64,000 bases of DNA from Bacteroidetes bacterium GWF2_35_48 (GTDB lineage Bacteria; Bacteroidota; Bacteroidia; Bacteroidales; GWF2-35-48). Positions 16,826 to 25,512 of the stretch are shown here, piece after piece. The stretch covers positions 32,815 through 96,814 of the forward strand of contig MEOG01000122.1 of assembly GCA_001769125.1 (NCBI GenBank), read 5' to 3'. The notes under the pieces were generated by a model. The model was not told where the DNA came from, ran no database searches, and worked only from the letters and a program-made list of their open reading frames with translations. Within the stretch, counting starts at the first letter, position 1; each line of letters begins with the position of its first letter. Position numbers and translations under genes: made by a program.

Positions 16826-17995
16826 ATGAAATCTTTATCTCTTTTGTGTTTTTTATCCGCTTTTTCTATTGCAATATCTGCGCAAATATTAAATCCATTT
16901 TACAATAGCATTACAAATAATGTCAGTCAGGATTCAGTAGTTGTGAGTCTGCGGGAATTTGAATCACTTGGAGTGAAAGCATGTCCGTCTGTGGAATTGG
17001 GAAATACAGCAAGCTGGATTATTTCAAAGCTTTCTAATTATGGTTATTCAAATATTGAAGAGAACAATTTTCTTTTTCAAAATGATACGCTGAAAAATAT
17101 TATTGCAACAAAAACCGGAACAAGTTTTCCAGATTCGTATGTTATTATTTGTGGTCATTATGATACAGAAACGGGACCCGGCGTTAATGATAATGGAACA
17201 GGTGTTTCTATTATTTTGGAAGCAGCCCGTTTGCTGAAAAATATTTCCATGCGCTACTCAATTAAATTCATATTTTTTTCTGGAGAAGAAGAAGGATATC
17301 TGGGAAGTCGGTATTATGCAGATAGTATTGCTGTTCCTCTGAATATGAGCATACGGTTGGTTTTTAATATAGATGAAGTCGGAGGCATTGCAGGCTTAGA
17401 AAACAATGTTATAAAATGTGAAAAAGATCTTTCCCCTCCTTTCAGTAATAATCAGGTTTCCGAGGCTTTTACGGATACCCTGAGCAATCTTGTTCAGATG
17501 TATTCTTCTTTGAGTTCGGAAATAACGTATGCTTACGGATCAGATTATGTCCCATTCCAGCAAAACGACTTCGTAATTACGGGCTTGTTTGAGAAGAATC
17601 AATCCGATTTTGTTCATACGATTAACGACAGTCTTTCCAATCTTGATACAAATTATGTATTTCAGGTTGCAAGAGCATCCGTAGGAGCATTATTATTTTT
17701 CGCACAAGCTTATGAAAATACAAGTGGAATAAACGATTCTGAAAAAACAAAAAGTCAGATAATTGTATATCCGAATCCTGCAAAAACACATATTAATTTT
17801 ACTTCAGATAAAACACATGAAGAATTTATTTTTTCTTTATCCGATGTTCATGGAAAAGAAATAATGCAAAGCTTAGTGAGTGTTCCCGGAAATATACATC
17901 TTCCTTCAGATTTAAGTAAGGCTATGTATTCTTATTCATTAATTTCAACTCCTTCCGGGATATTTTTTCAATCTGGAAATATACGAATTGATTAG
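16826..17995 (+). CDS. M28-family zinc peptidase with T9SS sorting domain
   Basis: Secreted aminopeptidase-type metallopeptidase, 389 residues. Signal peptide MKSLSLLCFLSAFSIAISAQ. The M28 core shows zinc ligands in CGHYDTE (His), GVNDNGTGVS (Asp) and FFSGEEEGYLGS (catalytic Glu and zinc-binding Glu), with a later Asp in NIDEVGG. Residues ~310-389 form a type A type IX secretion C-terminal domain (IIVYPNPAKTHINF to GNIRID), predicting export to the cell surface or medium. It is followed 5 bp later by the asparaginase gene, so the two likely share a transcript for extracellular peptide use. Confidence 0.9.
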   Translation: MKSLSLLCFLSAFSIAISAQILNPFYNSITNNVSQDSVVVSLREFESLGVKACPSVELGNTASWIISKLSNYGYSNIEENNFLFQNDTLKNIIATKTGTSFPDSYVIICGHYDTETGPGVNDNGTGVSIILEAARLLKNISMRYSIKFIFFSGEEEGYLGSRYYADSIAVPLNMSIRLVFNIDEVGGIAGLENNVIKCEKDLSPPFSNNQVSEAFTDTLSNLVQMYSSLSSEITYAYGSDYVPFQQNDFVITGLFEKNQSDFVHTINDSLSNLDTNYVFQVARASVGALLFFAQAYENTSGINDSEKTKSQIIVYPNPAKTHINFTSDKTHEEFIFSLSDVHGKEIMQSLVSVPGNIHLPSDLSKAMYSYSLISTPSGIFFQSGNIRID

Positions 17996-18000
17996 TTTCA

Positions 18001-18972
18001 ATGCGAATAAAAATAAATAGTATAATTGGATTTTTTCTACTCCTGATATTCCCTTCAGTGAATAGTTTTGCGCAAAAATGGGCTTTGGCAATTCATAGCG
18101 GAGCTGGAAATTTTACTCCAAAAGATTTAACCCCTGAACTTGAAAAGCAAATCAGGAAAAAAATGGAAGAAGCCCTGCAAAAAGGAAAAAGTATTTTAAC
18201 CAACGGAGGAAGCTCTCTGGATGCGGTTGAGGAAGTAATAAAAATATTGGAAGATTCTCCCTTATTTAATGCTGGAAAGGGAGCCGTTTTTACACATGAA
18301 GGAAGAAATGAACTTGATGCGTCTGTAATGGATGGCAAGACTTTAAATGCAGGAGCAGTAGCCGGTGTTCATGATGTAAAAAATCCAATTTGTGCTGCAC
18401 GGGCTGTAATGGAAAAATCCGAACATGTTTTTCTAACCGGCAAAGGCGCTTCTGCATTTGCTAAGGAACAAAACCTTGAAATCGTTGACAGTTCGTATTT
18501 TTACACAAAAGACCGATGGGATCAATTGCAGAAAACACTCGAAAAAATTAAGGAAAAGAAAAAGGGAACAGTAGGATGTGTTGCATTAGACAAGTTTGGC
18601 AATCTTGCAGCGGGAACCTCAACAGGAGGAATGACGAACAAAAAATACGGACGTATTGGCGATTCTCCTGTAATCGGAGCCGGTACCTATGCGAATAATA
18701 AAACCTGCGCGGTCTCGTGTACAGGTCATGGTGAATATTTTATCAGAAATGTTATTGCTTATGATGTTTCAGCCCTTATAGAATATAGCGGTAAAACACT
18801 TCAAGCAGCAGCTGATTTTGTAATACAGGATAAACTAACGAAGCTGGGAGGAACGGGCGGACTCATTGCTGTTGACAACAAAGGGAATATTTCGTTTTCA
18901 TTTAACACCACAGGGATGTTCAGGGGATTTTTTTCATCAGATGGCAGCACGAAAGTTGAATTTTTCAAATAA
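18001..18972 (+). CDS. Isoaspartyl peptidase/L-asparaginase (Ntn hydrolase)
   Basis: Type 2 asparaginase precursor of 323 residues that autocleaves to expose a catalytic Thr and hydrolyses isoaspartyl peptides and asparagine. Signal peptide MRIKINSIIGFFLLLIFPSVNSFAQ. Family motifs: AIHSGAGNF at the mature N-terminus, LDAVEEVIKILEDSPLFNAGKGAVFTHEG, ELDASVMDG, then the cleavage site GTVGCVALD (nucleophile Thr) and GTSTGGMTNKKYGRIGDSPVIGAGTYA. All expected residues are present. Periplasmic or exported by signal peptide. It lies 5 bp after the M28 peptidase gene. Confidence 0.92.
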   Translation: MRIKINSIIGFFLLLIFPSVNSFAQKWALAIHSGAGNFTPKDLTPELEKQIRKKMEEALQKGKSILTNGGSSLDAVEEVIKILEDSPLFNAGKGAVFTHEGRNELDASVMDGKTLNAGAVAGVHDVKNPICAARAVMEKSEHVFLTGKGASAFAKEQNLEIVDSSYFYTKDRWDQLQKTLEKIKEKKKGTVGCVALDKFGNLAAGTSTGGMTNKKYGRIGDSPVIGAGTYANNKTCAVSCTGHGEYFIRNVIAYDVSALIEYSGKTLQAAADFVIQDKLTKLGGTGGLIAVDNKGNISFSFNTTGMFRGFFSSDGSTKVEFFK

Positions 18973-19190
18973 TCATTCAAATAATCATTCTAATTGAAAC
19001 ATCCCTATCTAAAACGATTTAGCTTTATGTTATAAAACATTTATTTGTCTTTTTCCTTTCATTAAGAGCAATTTCGGAATGTATCTTCTAAAACGATTTA
19101 CATTCACATATAAATTTAACAAAAGAAATTTGGATTTTGAAAATTTATATCATATTATTGTCATAATTATTAATCAAAAAAATCTAACCC

Positions 19191-21050
19191 ATGAAAAAAA
19201 TTTACTTATTAATCGCTGTAAGCTTCTTGCTCTGTTCGACAATTTTCGGACAATCTAAAGCGCAAAGACTAATTTTATTTGAAGAATTTACAAATGCTTC
19301 TTGCGCACCTTGTGCTGCAACAAACCCGGGATTAAATGCAATATTGCACAACCCGAGCAACGAATCTAAAATTATTTCTATTAAATATCAGGCCAACTTT
19401 CCCGGATCTGATCCGATGAATGCACAAAATCCAACCCAGGTTTCTACAAGATTAACTTATTATGGAGTAGAAGGCGTTCCTGATGGATATATGGATGGTA
19501 ATGTTTTTGCAGACCACCCGGGATATTTTTCTCAAACGAATATTGATAATGAATACCCTGTTTCTGCCCCATTTACGATAAGCCTTGTTCACAGCATTTC
19601 TTCTGGTTTAGATTCTGTTTATATTGACGTAACTGTAACTGCTGAAACAGCTACCAGCGGAACACTAAAACTTCATAATGTTATGATCGAAAGAGAAATT
19701 TATTTTGCAACTGCTCCGGGGAGTAACGGCGAAACAGAATTTTATGATGTAATGAGAAAGATGATTCCCTCTGATCAGGGTGAAACATTGCCAACAAGTT
19801 TTACTGCTGGGCAAACAGCAACTTTTCACTATGCTGTTCCTATTCCAACATATATTTATAACAAAAATCAGCTTGCAATTGTTTCTTTTATTCAGGACAA
19901 TGCAAATAAAAATGTTAAGCAGGCAGCATACAGCCAGCCAATTCCTGTAACTCCAGACGCAGCTATTATGTCGGTTTCCAATGTGCCCGCTATGCAGTGC
20001 AATACAACTTTTGATCCGGGTTTTGTTTTCAAAAATACAGGGTCAACAACGATTACATCTGCTACAATTGCATATAAAATTGACAATAATGCAGCTACTA
20101 ATTATACATGGACTGGAAGTTTAGCAACAAATGCATCTGAAGCAATAACCCTTCCTACTATTACAGGAACTACAGGCTCACATACTTTTACTGTTAGTGT
20201 TACTGAATTTAATGGCAGTCCTGATAATTTCACAGCCAATAATTCCAAAACGGTACCCTTTATTATTTTTGGATCCAGCGCAACAGCACCTCTTACCGAA
20301 TCTTTTTTAACAACAACTTTTCCTCCGGCAAATTGGAGCAGATATAATCCTGATGGTGGCCTGACATGGTCAAGGGCAGCCGCTGGAGCTGCAAGCACTG
20401 TCGGAAGCGCAAAGATTGACTTTTATAATATTACCGATGGAAATATTGATGATTTAATCCTTCCTCCTATTGATTTGACCAATATTGCTGATGCTACGCT
20501 ATTATTTCATTTAGCTCATGCTCAATATAGCACATCCTATTCAGACCGCCTGCAGGTTCAGGCATCAGCTGATTGTGGTACAACATGGACAACCGTTTTT
20601 GATAAAGCCGGTGCAACTCTTGCTACAACAACTGTAACTACAAGTGCTTATACGCCTACTGCAGCTCATTGGAGAGCTGAAACTGCTAATCTTAGCGCCT
20701 TTGATGGAACGAATAATGTGTTAGTAAGATTTCATGCTATATCTGGTTATGGCAATAATGCATACGTTGATCAAATAAATATTACTAGTATTACAGCTAT
20801 TAAAAATAATGCTGCTGCACCAAAAAACATTATGGTATACCCAAATCCAACAGACGGTCTTATTTACATTTACAATGCTGATAATTCTGAAATTTCTCTT
20901 TATAATATTTTAGGCAAACAGGTTTTAACTGTGTCAAAAGCGACTAATGTAAACACTCTTGATTTATCAGGATTGCCACAAGGAAATTATTTTGTGAAAA
21001 TTTCAAATGGCAAGGAAGTTGTTACAAAGAAAGTTGTATTAACAAAATAA
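19191..21050 (+). CDS. Omp28-like secreted protein with T9SS sorting domain
   Basis: A 619-residue exported protein. After the signal peptide (MKKIYLLIAVSFLLCSTIFGQ) comes a thioredoxin-like Omp28-type domain with CxxC (EEFTNASCAPCAATNP, ~33-45) and VEGVPDGYMDGN. Residues ~260-360 look like a CARDB-type beta domain. Residues ~365-535 resemble a carbohydrate- or ligand-binding jelly-roll (TESFLTTTFPPANWSR, DDLILPPIDLT). Residues ~545-619 are a type A T9SS C-terminal domain (IMVYPNPTDGLIYI ... KKVVLTK). The CxxC suggests a redox or heme-linked surface role, but function is not established. It has its own terminator. Confidence 0.82.
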   Translation: MKKIYLLIAVSFLLCSTIFGQSKAQRLILFEEFTNASCAPCAATNPGLNAILHNPSNESKIISIKYQANFPGSDPMNAQNPTQVSTRLTYYGVEGVPDGYMDGNVFADHPGYFSQTNIDNEYPVSAPFTISLVHSISSGLDSVYIDVTVTAETATSGTLKLHNVMIEREIYFATAPGSNGETEFYDVMRKMIPSDQGETLPTSFTAGQTATFHYAVPIPTYIYNKNQLAIVSFIQDNANKNVKQAAYSQPIPVTPDAAIMSVSNVPAMQCNTTFDPGFVFKNTGSTTITSATIAYKIDNNAATNYTWTGSLATNASEAITLPTITGTTGSHTFTVSVTEFNGSPDNFTANNSKTVPFIIFGSSATAPLTESFLTTTFPPANWSRYNPDGGLTWSRAAAGAASTVGSAKIDFYNITDGNIDDLILPPIDLTNIADATLLFHLAHAQYSTSYSDRLQVQASADCGTTWTTVFDKAGATLATTTVTTSAYTPTAAHWRAETANLSAFDGTNNVLVRFHAISGYGNNAYVDQINITSITAIKNNAAAPKNIMVYPNPTDGLIYIYNADNSEISLYNILGKQVLTVSKATNVNTLDLSGLPQGNYFVKISNGKEVVTKKVVLTK

Positions 21051-21063
21051 TATGATATTAATT

Positions 21064-21108
21064 CAAAAAAAGTCAGCAGCCTTTGTATAGAGTTGCTGGC
21101 TTTTTTTA
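21064..21108 (+). terminator. Rho-independent terminator after the Omp28-like gene
   Basis: AGTCAGCAGC pairs with GTTGCTGGCT around an 11-nt loop, followed by a T run, 14 bp after the stop codon. Confidence 0.8.
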
Positions 21109-21122
21109 TAATTCAAATTTTT

Positions 21123-21632
21123 ATGAAAAAATCAGGATTGTTCTTTGTTTTTATCTTGGCAGCAGGTTTTTTGTTCGCGCAAAATTCTTCTATCCCGGCA
21201 GTGAATCTGAAAAAAGCAGATGGTGGCACTTTTAATACATCGTCTATTTCTAACCCCGGAAAACCAATAATAATAAGCTTTTGGGCAACATGGTGCAAGC
21301 CCTGTGTGAAAGAACTTACTGCTTTTTCTGAAGTGTACGATCAATGGAAAAAAGAAACAGGTGTTATTATTTATGCAATTTCTATTGATGACTCAAAAAG
21401 TACGAGCAAGGTAAATCCTTTTGTTAATGGAAAGGGCTGGGAGTATGAAGTGTTGTTGGATGTAAATTCGGATTTTAAAAGAAAAATGAATGTGGTTAAT
21501 GTTCCGCATACATTTATTTTGGATGGTAAAGGAAAAATTGTATACCAGCATACAACCTACACGGAAGGAGATGAAGATAAAGTTTTTGAAATTTTGAAAA
21601 AAATTGCAAAAGGAGAGGAGATTAAAAAATAA
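21123..21632 (+). CDS. TlpA-family periplasmic thioredoxin
   Basis: A 169-residue thiol-disulfide protein of the TlpA/ResA type. Signal peptide MKKSGLFFVFILAAGFLFAQ, then VNLKKADGGTFNTSS and the redox site SFWATWCKPCVKEL, with the cis-Pro in NVPHTFILDGKGKIV. It likely reduces or oxidises periplasmic disulfides. An upstream in-frame ATG at 21093 falls within the terminator of the preceding gene, so 21123 is the better start. It sits between two Omp28-like CxxC proteins (19191 and 23880), which are plausible redox partners. Confidence 0.9.
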   Translation: MKKSGLFFVFILAAGFLFAQNSSIPAVNLKKADGGTFNTSSISNPGKPIIISFWATWCKPCVKELTAFSEVYDQWKKETGVIIYAISIDDSKSTSKVNPFVNGKGWEYEVLLDVNSDFKRKMNVVNVPHTFILDGKGKIVYQHTTYTEGDEDKVFEILKKIAKGEEIKK

Positions 21633-21645
21633 TTGTTATACCAAG

Positions 21646-21950
21646 CCCGGTCATTTTTTATGCTTTGGGAAAACCCTTGAGGTCTCCATTGGATAAGCAC
21701 GTTGAGACCTCAAGGGTGGGGGGACGTAAATCAATGCAAAATAAATTATTTGCCCCCGTAGGGTGGCAAATAGTGATAAAAAATAAAACACTCAAAAGCA
21801 AGCACCCTGTAGGGGTGCAATAGAAATTTTTTATGCAATTGTTAAATTGAATGGTACGAGAAAAAATTCAAAATTATGGGATTTAGGTCACCCCACCTCA
21901 AGGGTTTAAGCGATTGAGAAAAATGACCGATAAGAGTATAGATGTGAAAA
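21646..21950. repeat. Hairpin repeat copy 2, interrupted by the MITE
   Basis: Homologous to 4915-5040. Without the inserted element, the centre is the hairpin AAACCCTTGAGGTCTC ... GAGACCTCAAGGGTTT, and the outer ends (ATACCAAGCCCGGTCATTTTT and the reverse complement of AAAAATGACCGATAAGAGTAT) also pair. The 3' arm is split by the 179-bp element at 21717-21895. This accounts for most of the 374-bp gap before the DUF6029 gene. Confidence 0.75.
21708..21904. mobile_element. 179-bp MITE-like element, copy 2, with 9-bp target duplication
   Basis: Element 21717-21895, in opposite orientation to 12493-12671 and differing at a single position in one terminal repeat. It is flanked by CCTCAAGGG at 21708-21716 and 21896-21904. 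The target sequence differs from that of copy 1 (CCTCACAGG) while both flanks of each copy agree, which shows true insertion with duplication rather than an extended repeat. Confidence 0.9.
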
Positions 21951-22006
21951 ATTAATAGTAGAACATCTTTTCATCATATAAAATTTAAGCTTCAAAACTA
22001 CACACT

Positions 22007-23692
22007 ATGTATATCATCCGAAGTTTATTCATTTTAATATTTTTAATTTTTCCTGTTTTTCTTTTTGCTCAGGAAAACAATGAGGGCTCTAATGAAGGCA
22101 ACGAGGGCGGAGCACAACTCCATGGCAACTTTCAGTTCGACGGGCAAATTTATCAGAAAGATTCCTCTATCGGAGCCAGTGAAATTCCGAAAGAAAAAAT
22201 GTTGATGAATTCCTATGCTAATTTTGTGTACACACAGGGAAAATTCACAGCAGGAGTCCGCTTTGAAGGTTACCTGAACACATTGCAGGGATTTCAGAAT
22301 GACAATAACATGAACGATGGTGTAGGCATTCCCTACCGTTATGCTACTTATAAAAATGATGAGATGGAAATTACTGCCGGAAATTTTTACGAGCAATTTG
22401 GAAGCGGGCTTATTCTTCGCGCTTATGAAGAGAAAGGACTGGGTTACGATAATGCTATGGACGGTGTACGGTTAAAATATGAACCAGTAAAAGGCGTTTA
22501 TCTGAAAGGGCTTGTGGGCTTACAACGCCTTTATTTTGAAAAAGGACCCGGCATTGTGCGTGGTGCTGACGGAGAAGTTAACCTCAACGAAGCGATTCCT
22601 TCCCTTTCTGAAATGAAAACCCAGATTTCTTTCGGCGGCGGTGTCGTCAGCAAGTTTCAGGAAGACGACAATATCATTTACAAATTGCCGGAAAATGTTC
22701 TTGCTTTTTCAGGAAGATTTAATGTAACTCATGGAAAAATTACAACGTCAGGAGAATATGCATACAAATACAACGACCCCTCTTTTGATAATAATTTTAT
22801 TTACAAACATGGAGAGGCCTTGCTCATCAACTCTTCTTATTCAACAAAAGGTTTTGGCTGTATTCTGTCTGCAAAACGTATAGATAATATGTCGTATCGC
22901 TCAGACCGGACACAAAAGCTGAATAATCTCAGCATAAATTATCTTCCTGCTATTAATAAATCATTCACATATACGCTTCTGAACATGTATCCCTATGCCT
23001 CGCAATCAATGGGAGAGTTGGGAGCTTCTGCGGAAATCATGTATAAATTAAAGAAAGAAACGATGCTGGGCGGAAAATACGGAACAGATATAAATATGAA
23101 TTTTACTTATGTTCATGCGCTGCATAAATTTGAAATTAACGATACAATCCCTATTGGACAAACAGGAACTTTGGGTTATCATACCGATTGGTTTGACGCA
23201 GGAAAAGAAATGCTTTATCAGGATTTTAATATTGAGTTTACTCGAAAATTATCCGACAAAATGAAAACAACAGTCTTATATCAAAATCTTATCTACAATA
23301 ATGATGTATTACATGGAGTAGATTACCACGGGAAGATTTTTGCCAATACCGGACTTATTGATTTCACGTATAAGATGACTTCAAATAAAGCAATCAGAGG
23401 AGAAATAGAAGGACTTTTCACAAAACAGGATCAGGGAAACTGGGCAATGGGACTTGTTGAAGTTACTGTTCCTCGTTGGTTTTTCACAGTTCAGGATATG
23501 TATAATTACGGCAATGAAGAAAGCAGCAAAAGGCTTCATTACATGAATGTATCGTTTGGTTATATTAAAAAAGGTACAAGAATTCAGATAGGATACGGGA
23601 AGCAGAAAAAGGGTGTGATGTGCGTGGGAGGCGTATGCCGTACTGTTCCTGCTTCTAATGGTTTGACAATTTCAATATCCAGTACTTTTTAG
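22007..23692 (+). CDS. Outer-membrane beta-barrel protein, DUF6029-like
   Basis: A 561-residue secreted protein: signal peptide to ~FAQ22, an acidic/Gly-rich linker (ENNEGSNEGNEGG), then repeated amphipathic beta strands alternating aromatic and polar residues up to the C-terminal TISISSTF, which ends in Phe as outer-membrane barrels do. Motifs such as GIPYRYATYKNDEMEITAGNFYEQFGSGL fit the DUF6029 family of Bacteroidota. The family has no assigned function. It lies between TlpA and a second Omp28-like gene, suggesting one functional group. Transcription probably starts after the upstream repeat block. Confidence 0.75.
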   Translation: MYIIRSLFILIFLIFPVFLFAQENNEGSNEGNEGGAQLHGNFQFDGQIYQKDSSIGASEIPKEKMLMNSYANFVYTQGKFTAGVRFEGYLNTLQGFQNDNNMNDGVGIPYRYATYKNDEMEITAGNFYEQFGSGLILRAYEEKGLGYDNAMDGVRLKYEPVKGVYLKGLVGLQRLYFEKGPGIVRGADGEVNLNEAIPSLSEMKTQISFGGGVVSKFQEDDNIIYKLPENVLAFSGRFNVTHGKITTSGEYAYKYNDPSFDNNFIYKHGEALLINSSYSTKGFGCILSAKRIDNMSYRSDRTQKLNNLSINYLPAINKSFTYTLLNMYPYASQSMGELGASAEIMYKLKKETMLGGKYGTDINMNFTYVHALHKFEINDTIPIGQTGTLGYHTDWFDAGKEMLYQDFNIEFTRKLSDKMKTTVLYQNLIYNNDVLHGVDYHGKIFANTGLIDFTYKMTSNKAIRGEIEGLFTKQDQGNWAMGLVEVTVPRWFFTVQDMYNYGNEESSKRLHYMNVSFGYIKKGTRIQIGYGKQKKGVMCVGGVCRTVPASNGLTISISSTF

Positions 23693-23733
23693 GCTTTTTA
23701 GTTATACTCAGATTGCATAAATTTTTTACCTTT

Positions 23734-23841
23734 AAGTTGCAAGTTGGACATTGAGCGAAGCGCCGCACTGCGATGCACAGAGCTTGCCGAAGTGAGTTTA
23801 TCGAAGTGTCGAAATGCAACCTGCAACTTGAAACTTGCAAC
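23734..23841. repeat. Dispersed GTTGCAAGTTG/GACATTGAGCG repeat, copy 1
   Basis: The ends, AGTTGCAAGTTG and CAACCTGCAACTTG, pair with each other. The centre contains GAAGTGTCGAAATGCAAC. It is an inverted relative of 48772-48887 (TTGCATTTCGACACTTCGGCAAACTCAGTG). Confidence 0.7.
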
Positions 23842-23879
23842 AAAAGTGAAATAGTTAAAATATCATACGCTTACAGTAT

Positions 23880-24761
23880 ATGAAAAAAATTAGAATTTTA
23901 TTATCAATTTTTACTCTTTTTGCTTTATTTGTTTCCTGTGATAAGGTTGAGGGTCCCTTCATTGAAAGTATTCCGATTGATACTACAGATACAAATTCAA
24001 ATATTGTGAAAAGGAAAACGCTGATTCTTGATTTCACAGGACATAGGTGTATTGGCTGTCCGCGTTCGCACAGGGCAATAGACCAGATTGTGGCAAGCTA
24101 TGGAAACAAAGTTATTCCTGTTGCTATTCACACCGGTTTTTTTGCTGCAACAACTTCTTCATTTCCTTATGATTTCAGAACAAATGTCGGATTATTTTTC
24201 GGTGGCGACGGCGCTACTACCAGCGGATATTTTGAAATATTAGAAACACCTGCCGGAGCAGTAAACAGCCTAAAAAAAGAAGATTGCACGACCAATTACG
24301 CATCGTGGTCGTCTCTGACAGCGCAGTTTGTAAATACAAACGCTTTATTAAAAATTGAAATAACCAAAAATTTAAGTAACAGCAATCAGGATGTAGATGT
24401 TGCTGTAAAAACAACCGCGCTTGAGAGTTTAAATAAAAATCTGCGCCTTGTCGTTTTTGTTATTGAAGACAGTATTATTTCAAAACAAGTAGATGCGGAT
24501 GCAGATCCTCAGGAAATAGAACATTACGAGCATAAGCATGTGCTGAGAAAAGCACTCAACGGAACATGGACAACGGGTTCGCAAATTGGAGATGTGCTGA
24601 GAAGTGGAACTTACAATAAAGATGAGGCAATTAACCGGAATTTTAATTTTTCTTTGACAGGCACAGACTGGAATATCAATTACCTTCACATTGTGGCTTT
24701 TGTTTTTGATAACGACACCAAGGAGGTGTTGCAGGTTGAGGAGGCTGGGGTTTGGAATTAA
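23880..24761 (+). CDS. Omp28-related lipoprotein
   Basis: A 293-residue lipoprotein: MKKIRILLSIFTLFALFVSCDK gives a lipobox ending at Cys20. An Omp28 domain follows with a CxxC redox-like motif in DFTGHRCIGCPRSHRAID (~57-60), then HTGFFAATTSSFPYDFRT and ETPAGAVN (cis-Pro region of a thioredoxin-like fold). The C-terminal half is a beta domain ending AFVFDNDTKEVLQVEEAGV. Paired with TlpA and DUF6029, it likely works at the outer membrane; related proteins were first described as Porphyromonas Omp28. Molecular function is unknown. Confidence 0.85.
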   Translation: MKKIRILLSIFTLFALFVSCDKVEGPFIESIPIDTTDTNSNIVKRKTLILDFTGHRCIGCPRSHRAIDQIVASYGNKVIPVAIHTGFFAATTSSFPYDFRTNVGLFFGGDGATTSGYFEILETPAGAVNSLKKEDCTTNYASWSSLTAQFVNTNALLKIEITKNLSNSNQDVDVAVKTTALESLNKNLRLVVFVIEDSIISKQVDADADPQEIEHYEHKHVLRKALNGTWTTGSQIGDVLRSGTYNKDEAINRNFNFSLTGTDWNINYLHIVAFVFDNDTKEVLQVEEAGVWN

Positions 24762-24789
24762 TAGACAGTAATTGTTGGTTTACTTCATC

Positions 24790-24855
24790 GCACGAAGCGA
24801 AGTTAGTGTTATCATAAAAGCGAAATTGAACTATGCGCAGAGTTAGCGTTTTGTG
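24790..24855 (-). other. Possible degenerate attC-like site after the toxin gene
   Basis: On the minus strand, directly after the toxin stop, the sequence reads CGCTAAC-T-CTGCGCATAG, like the CCTATAAC-A-CTGCGCG of the cleaner site at 25513-25633. GCTAAC also complements GTTAGC at 25524, the expected start of this cassette. The opposite arm is not convincingly paired, so the site may be decayed. Confidence 0.3.
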
Positions 24856-24861
24856 CATTTC

Positions 24862-25209
24862 TTAATCATTCAAGTCAAGAATAATTTTTATATTTTCTTT
24901 TACTCTTTCAAAAACTTCTTTTGGTAAGTCTCCTATTTTTTTTATTAATCGTTTATTATCAATAGCTCTTATCTGATCTATCATTATATCACAATTTTCT
25001 TTTACTTTTGCTGTCCCTTTTTTCAAGTGAACACGTAATATTTCGCTATCAAGTTGAATATTGGTTGTGATAGGACAAATCAATGTAGATGGATGTATTT
25101 TATTTAATAAATCAGTTTGAATTATTAATACAGGTCTTGTTTTTCCAGTTTCAGTTCCATGTCTTGGATCAAGATTTGCAACCCATATTTCATTTTTTTT
25201 AATTATCAT
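24862..25209 (-). CDS. MazF/PemK-family endoribonuclease toxin
   Basis: A 115-residue toxin of the MazF/PemK family, expected to cleave mRNA at short motifs. Hallmarks: KKNEIWVANLDPRHGTETGKTRPVLIIQ (conserved GxExxKxRP), STLICPITTN, and CDIMIDQIRAIDNKRL. An upstream ATG at 25236 lies deep in the antitoxin frame; the ATG at 25209 starts at the conserved core and overlaps the antitoxin 3' end by 11 bp, the usual antitoxin-toxin coupling. The gene lies in a cassette-like context (see 25513-25633). Confidence 0.92.
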   Translation of the reverse strand: MIIKKNEIWVANLDPRHGTETGKTRPVLIIQTDLLNKIHPSTLICPITTNIQLDSEILRVHLKKGTAKVKENCDIMIDQIRAIDNKRLIKKIGDLPKEVFERVKENIKIILDLND

Positions 25210-25432
25210 AATCGTCAAGGTTGTCAAATTCTGCAAGTATTTTCATCGATTCTTTCTGTACTAACATGGATTCGGTCTCTATTTTTTTTGCTAATAATAT
25301 TTTTCTTTGAAGACGATTATAATATTGCAAAGCTTCATTAATATAACGATTACGTGTTTTTTTTAATCGGATTAATACTTGCTCTGTCTCCTGAAAAATG
25401 AATTCGTCAAGTTTTAATGAAAGAGTTTTCAT
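25199..25432 (-). CDS. MazE/ribbon-helix-helix-type antitoxin
   Basis: A 77-residue antitoxin directly upstream of and overlapping the MazF-type toxin. The N-terminal MKTLSLKLDEFIFQETEQVLIRLKKTRNRYINEAL fits a ribbon-helix-helix DNA-binding domain; the charged C-terminal tail (SMKILAEFDNLDDYDN) is the likely toxin-wrapping segment. The promoter carries a perfect palindrome AAAAGTATATACTTTT overlapping the -7 element, a likely autorepression operator. Confidence 0.85.
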   Translation of the reverse strand: MKTLSLKLDEFIFQETEQVLIRLKKTRNRYINEALQYYNRLQRKILLAKKIETESMLVQKESMKILAEFDNLDDYDN

Positions 25433-25460
25433 AATTTAAAATATTAAAAATAGTATATTA

Positions 25461-25492
25461 CAAAAGTATATACTTTTTAGGAATATTCCAAA
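25461..25492 (-). promoter_or_regulatory. Promoter and operator palindrome of the toxin-antitoxin operon
   Basis: Minus strand: TTTG (25492-25489), 20 bp spacer, TACTTTTG (25468-25461), a textbook Bacteroidota promoter 28 bp before the antitoxin ATG. The 16-bp palindrome AAAAGTATATACTTTT (25462-25477) overlaps the -7 box and suits autorepression. Confidence 0.7.
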
Positions 25493-25512
25493 TGATTTTG
25501 AGTTTTCGAACG

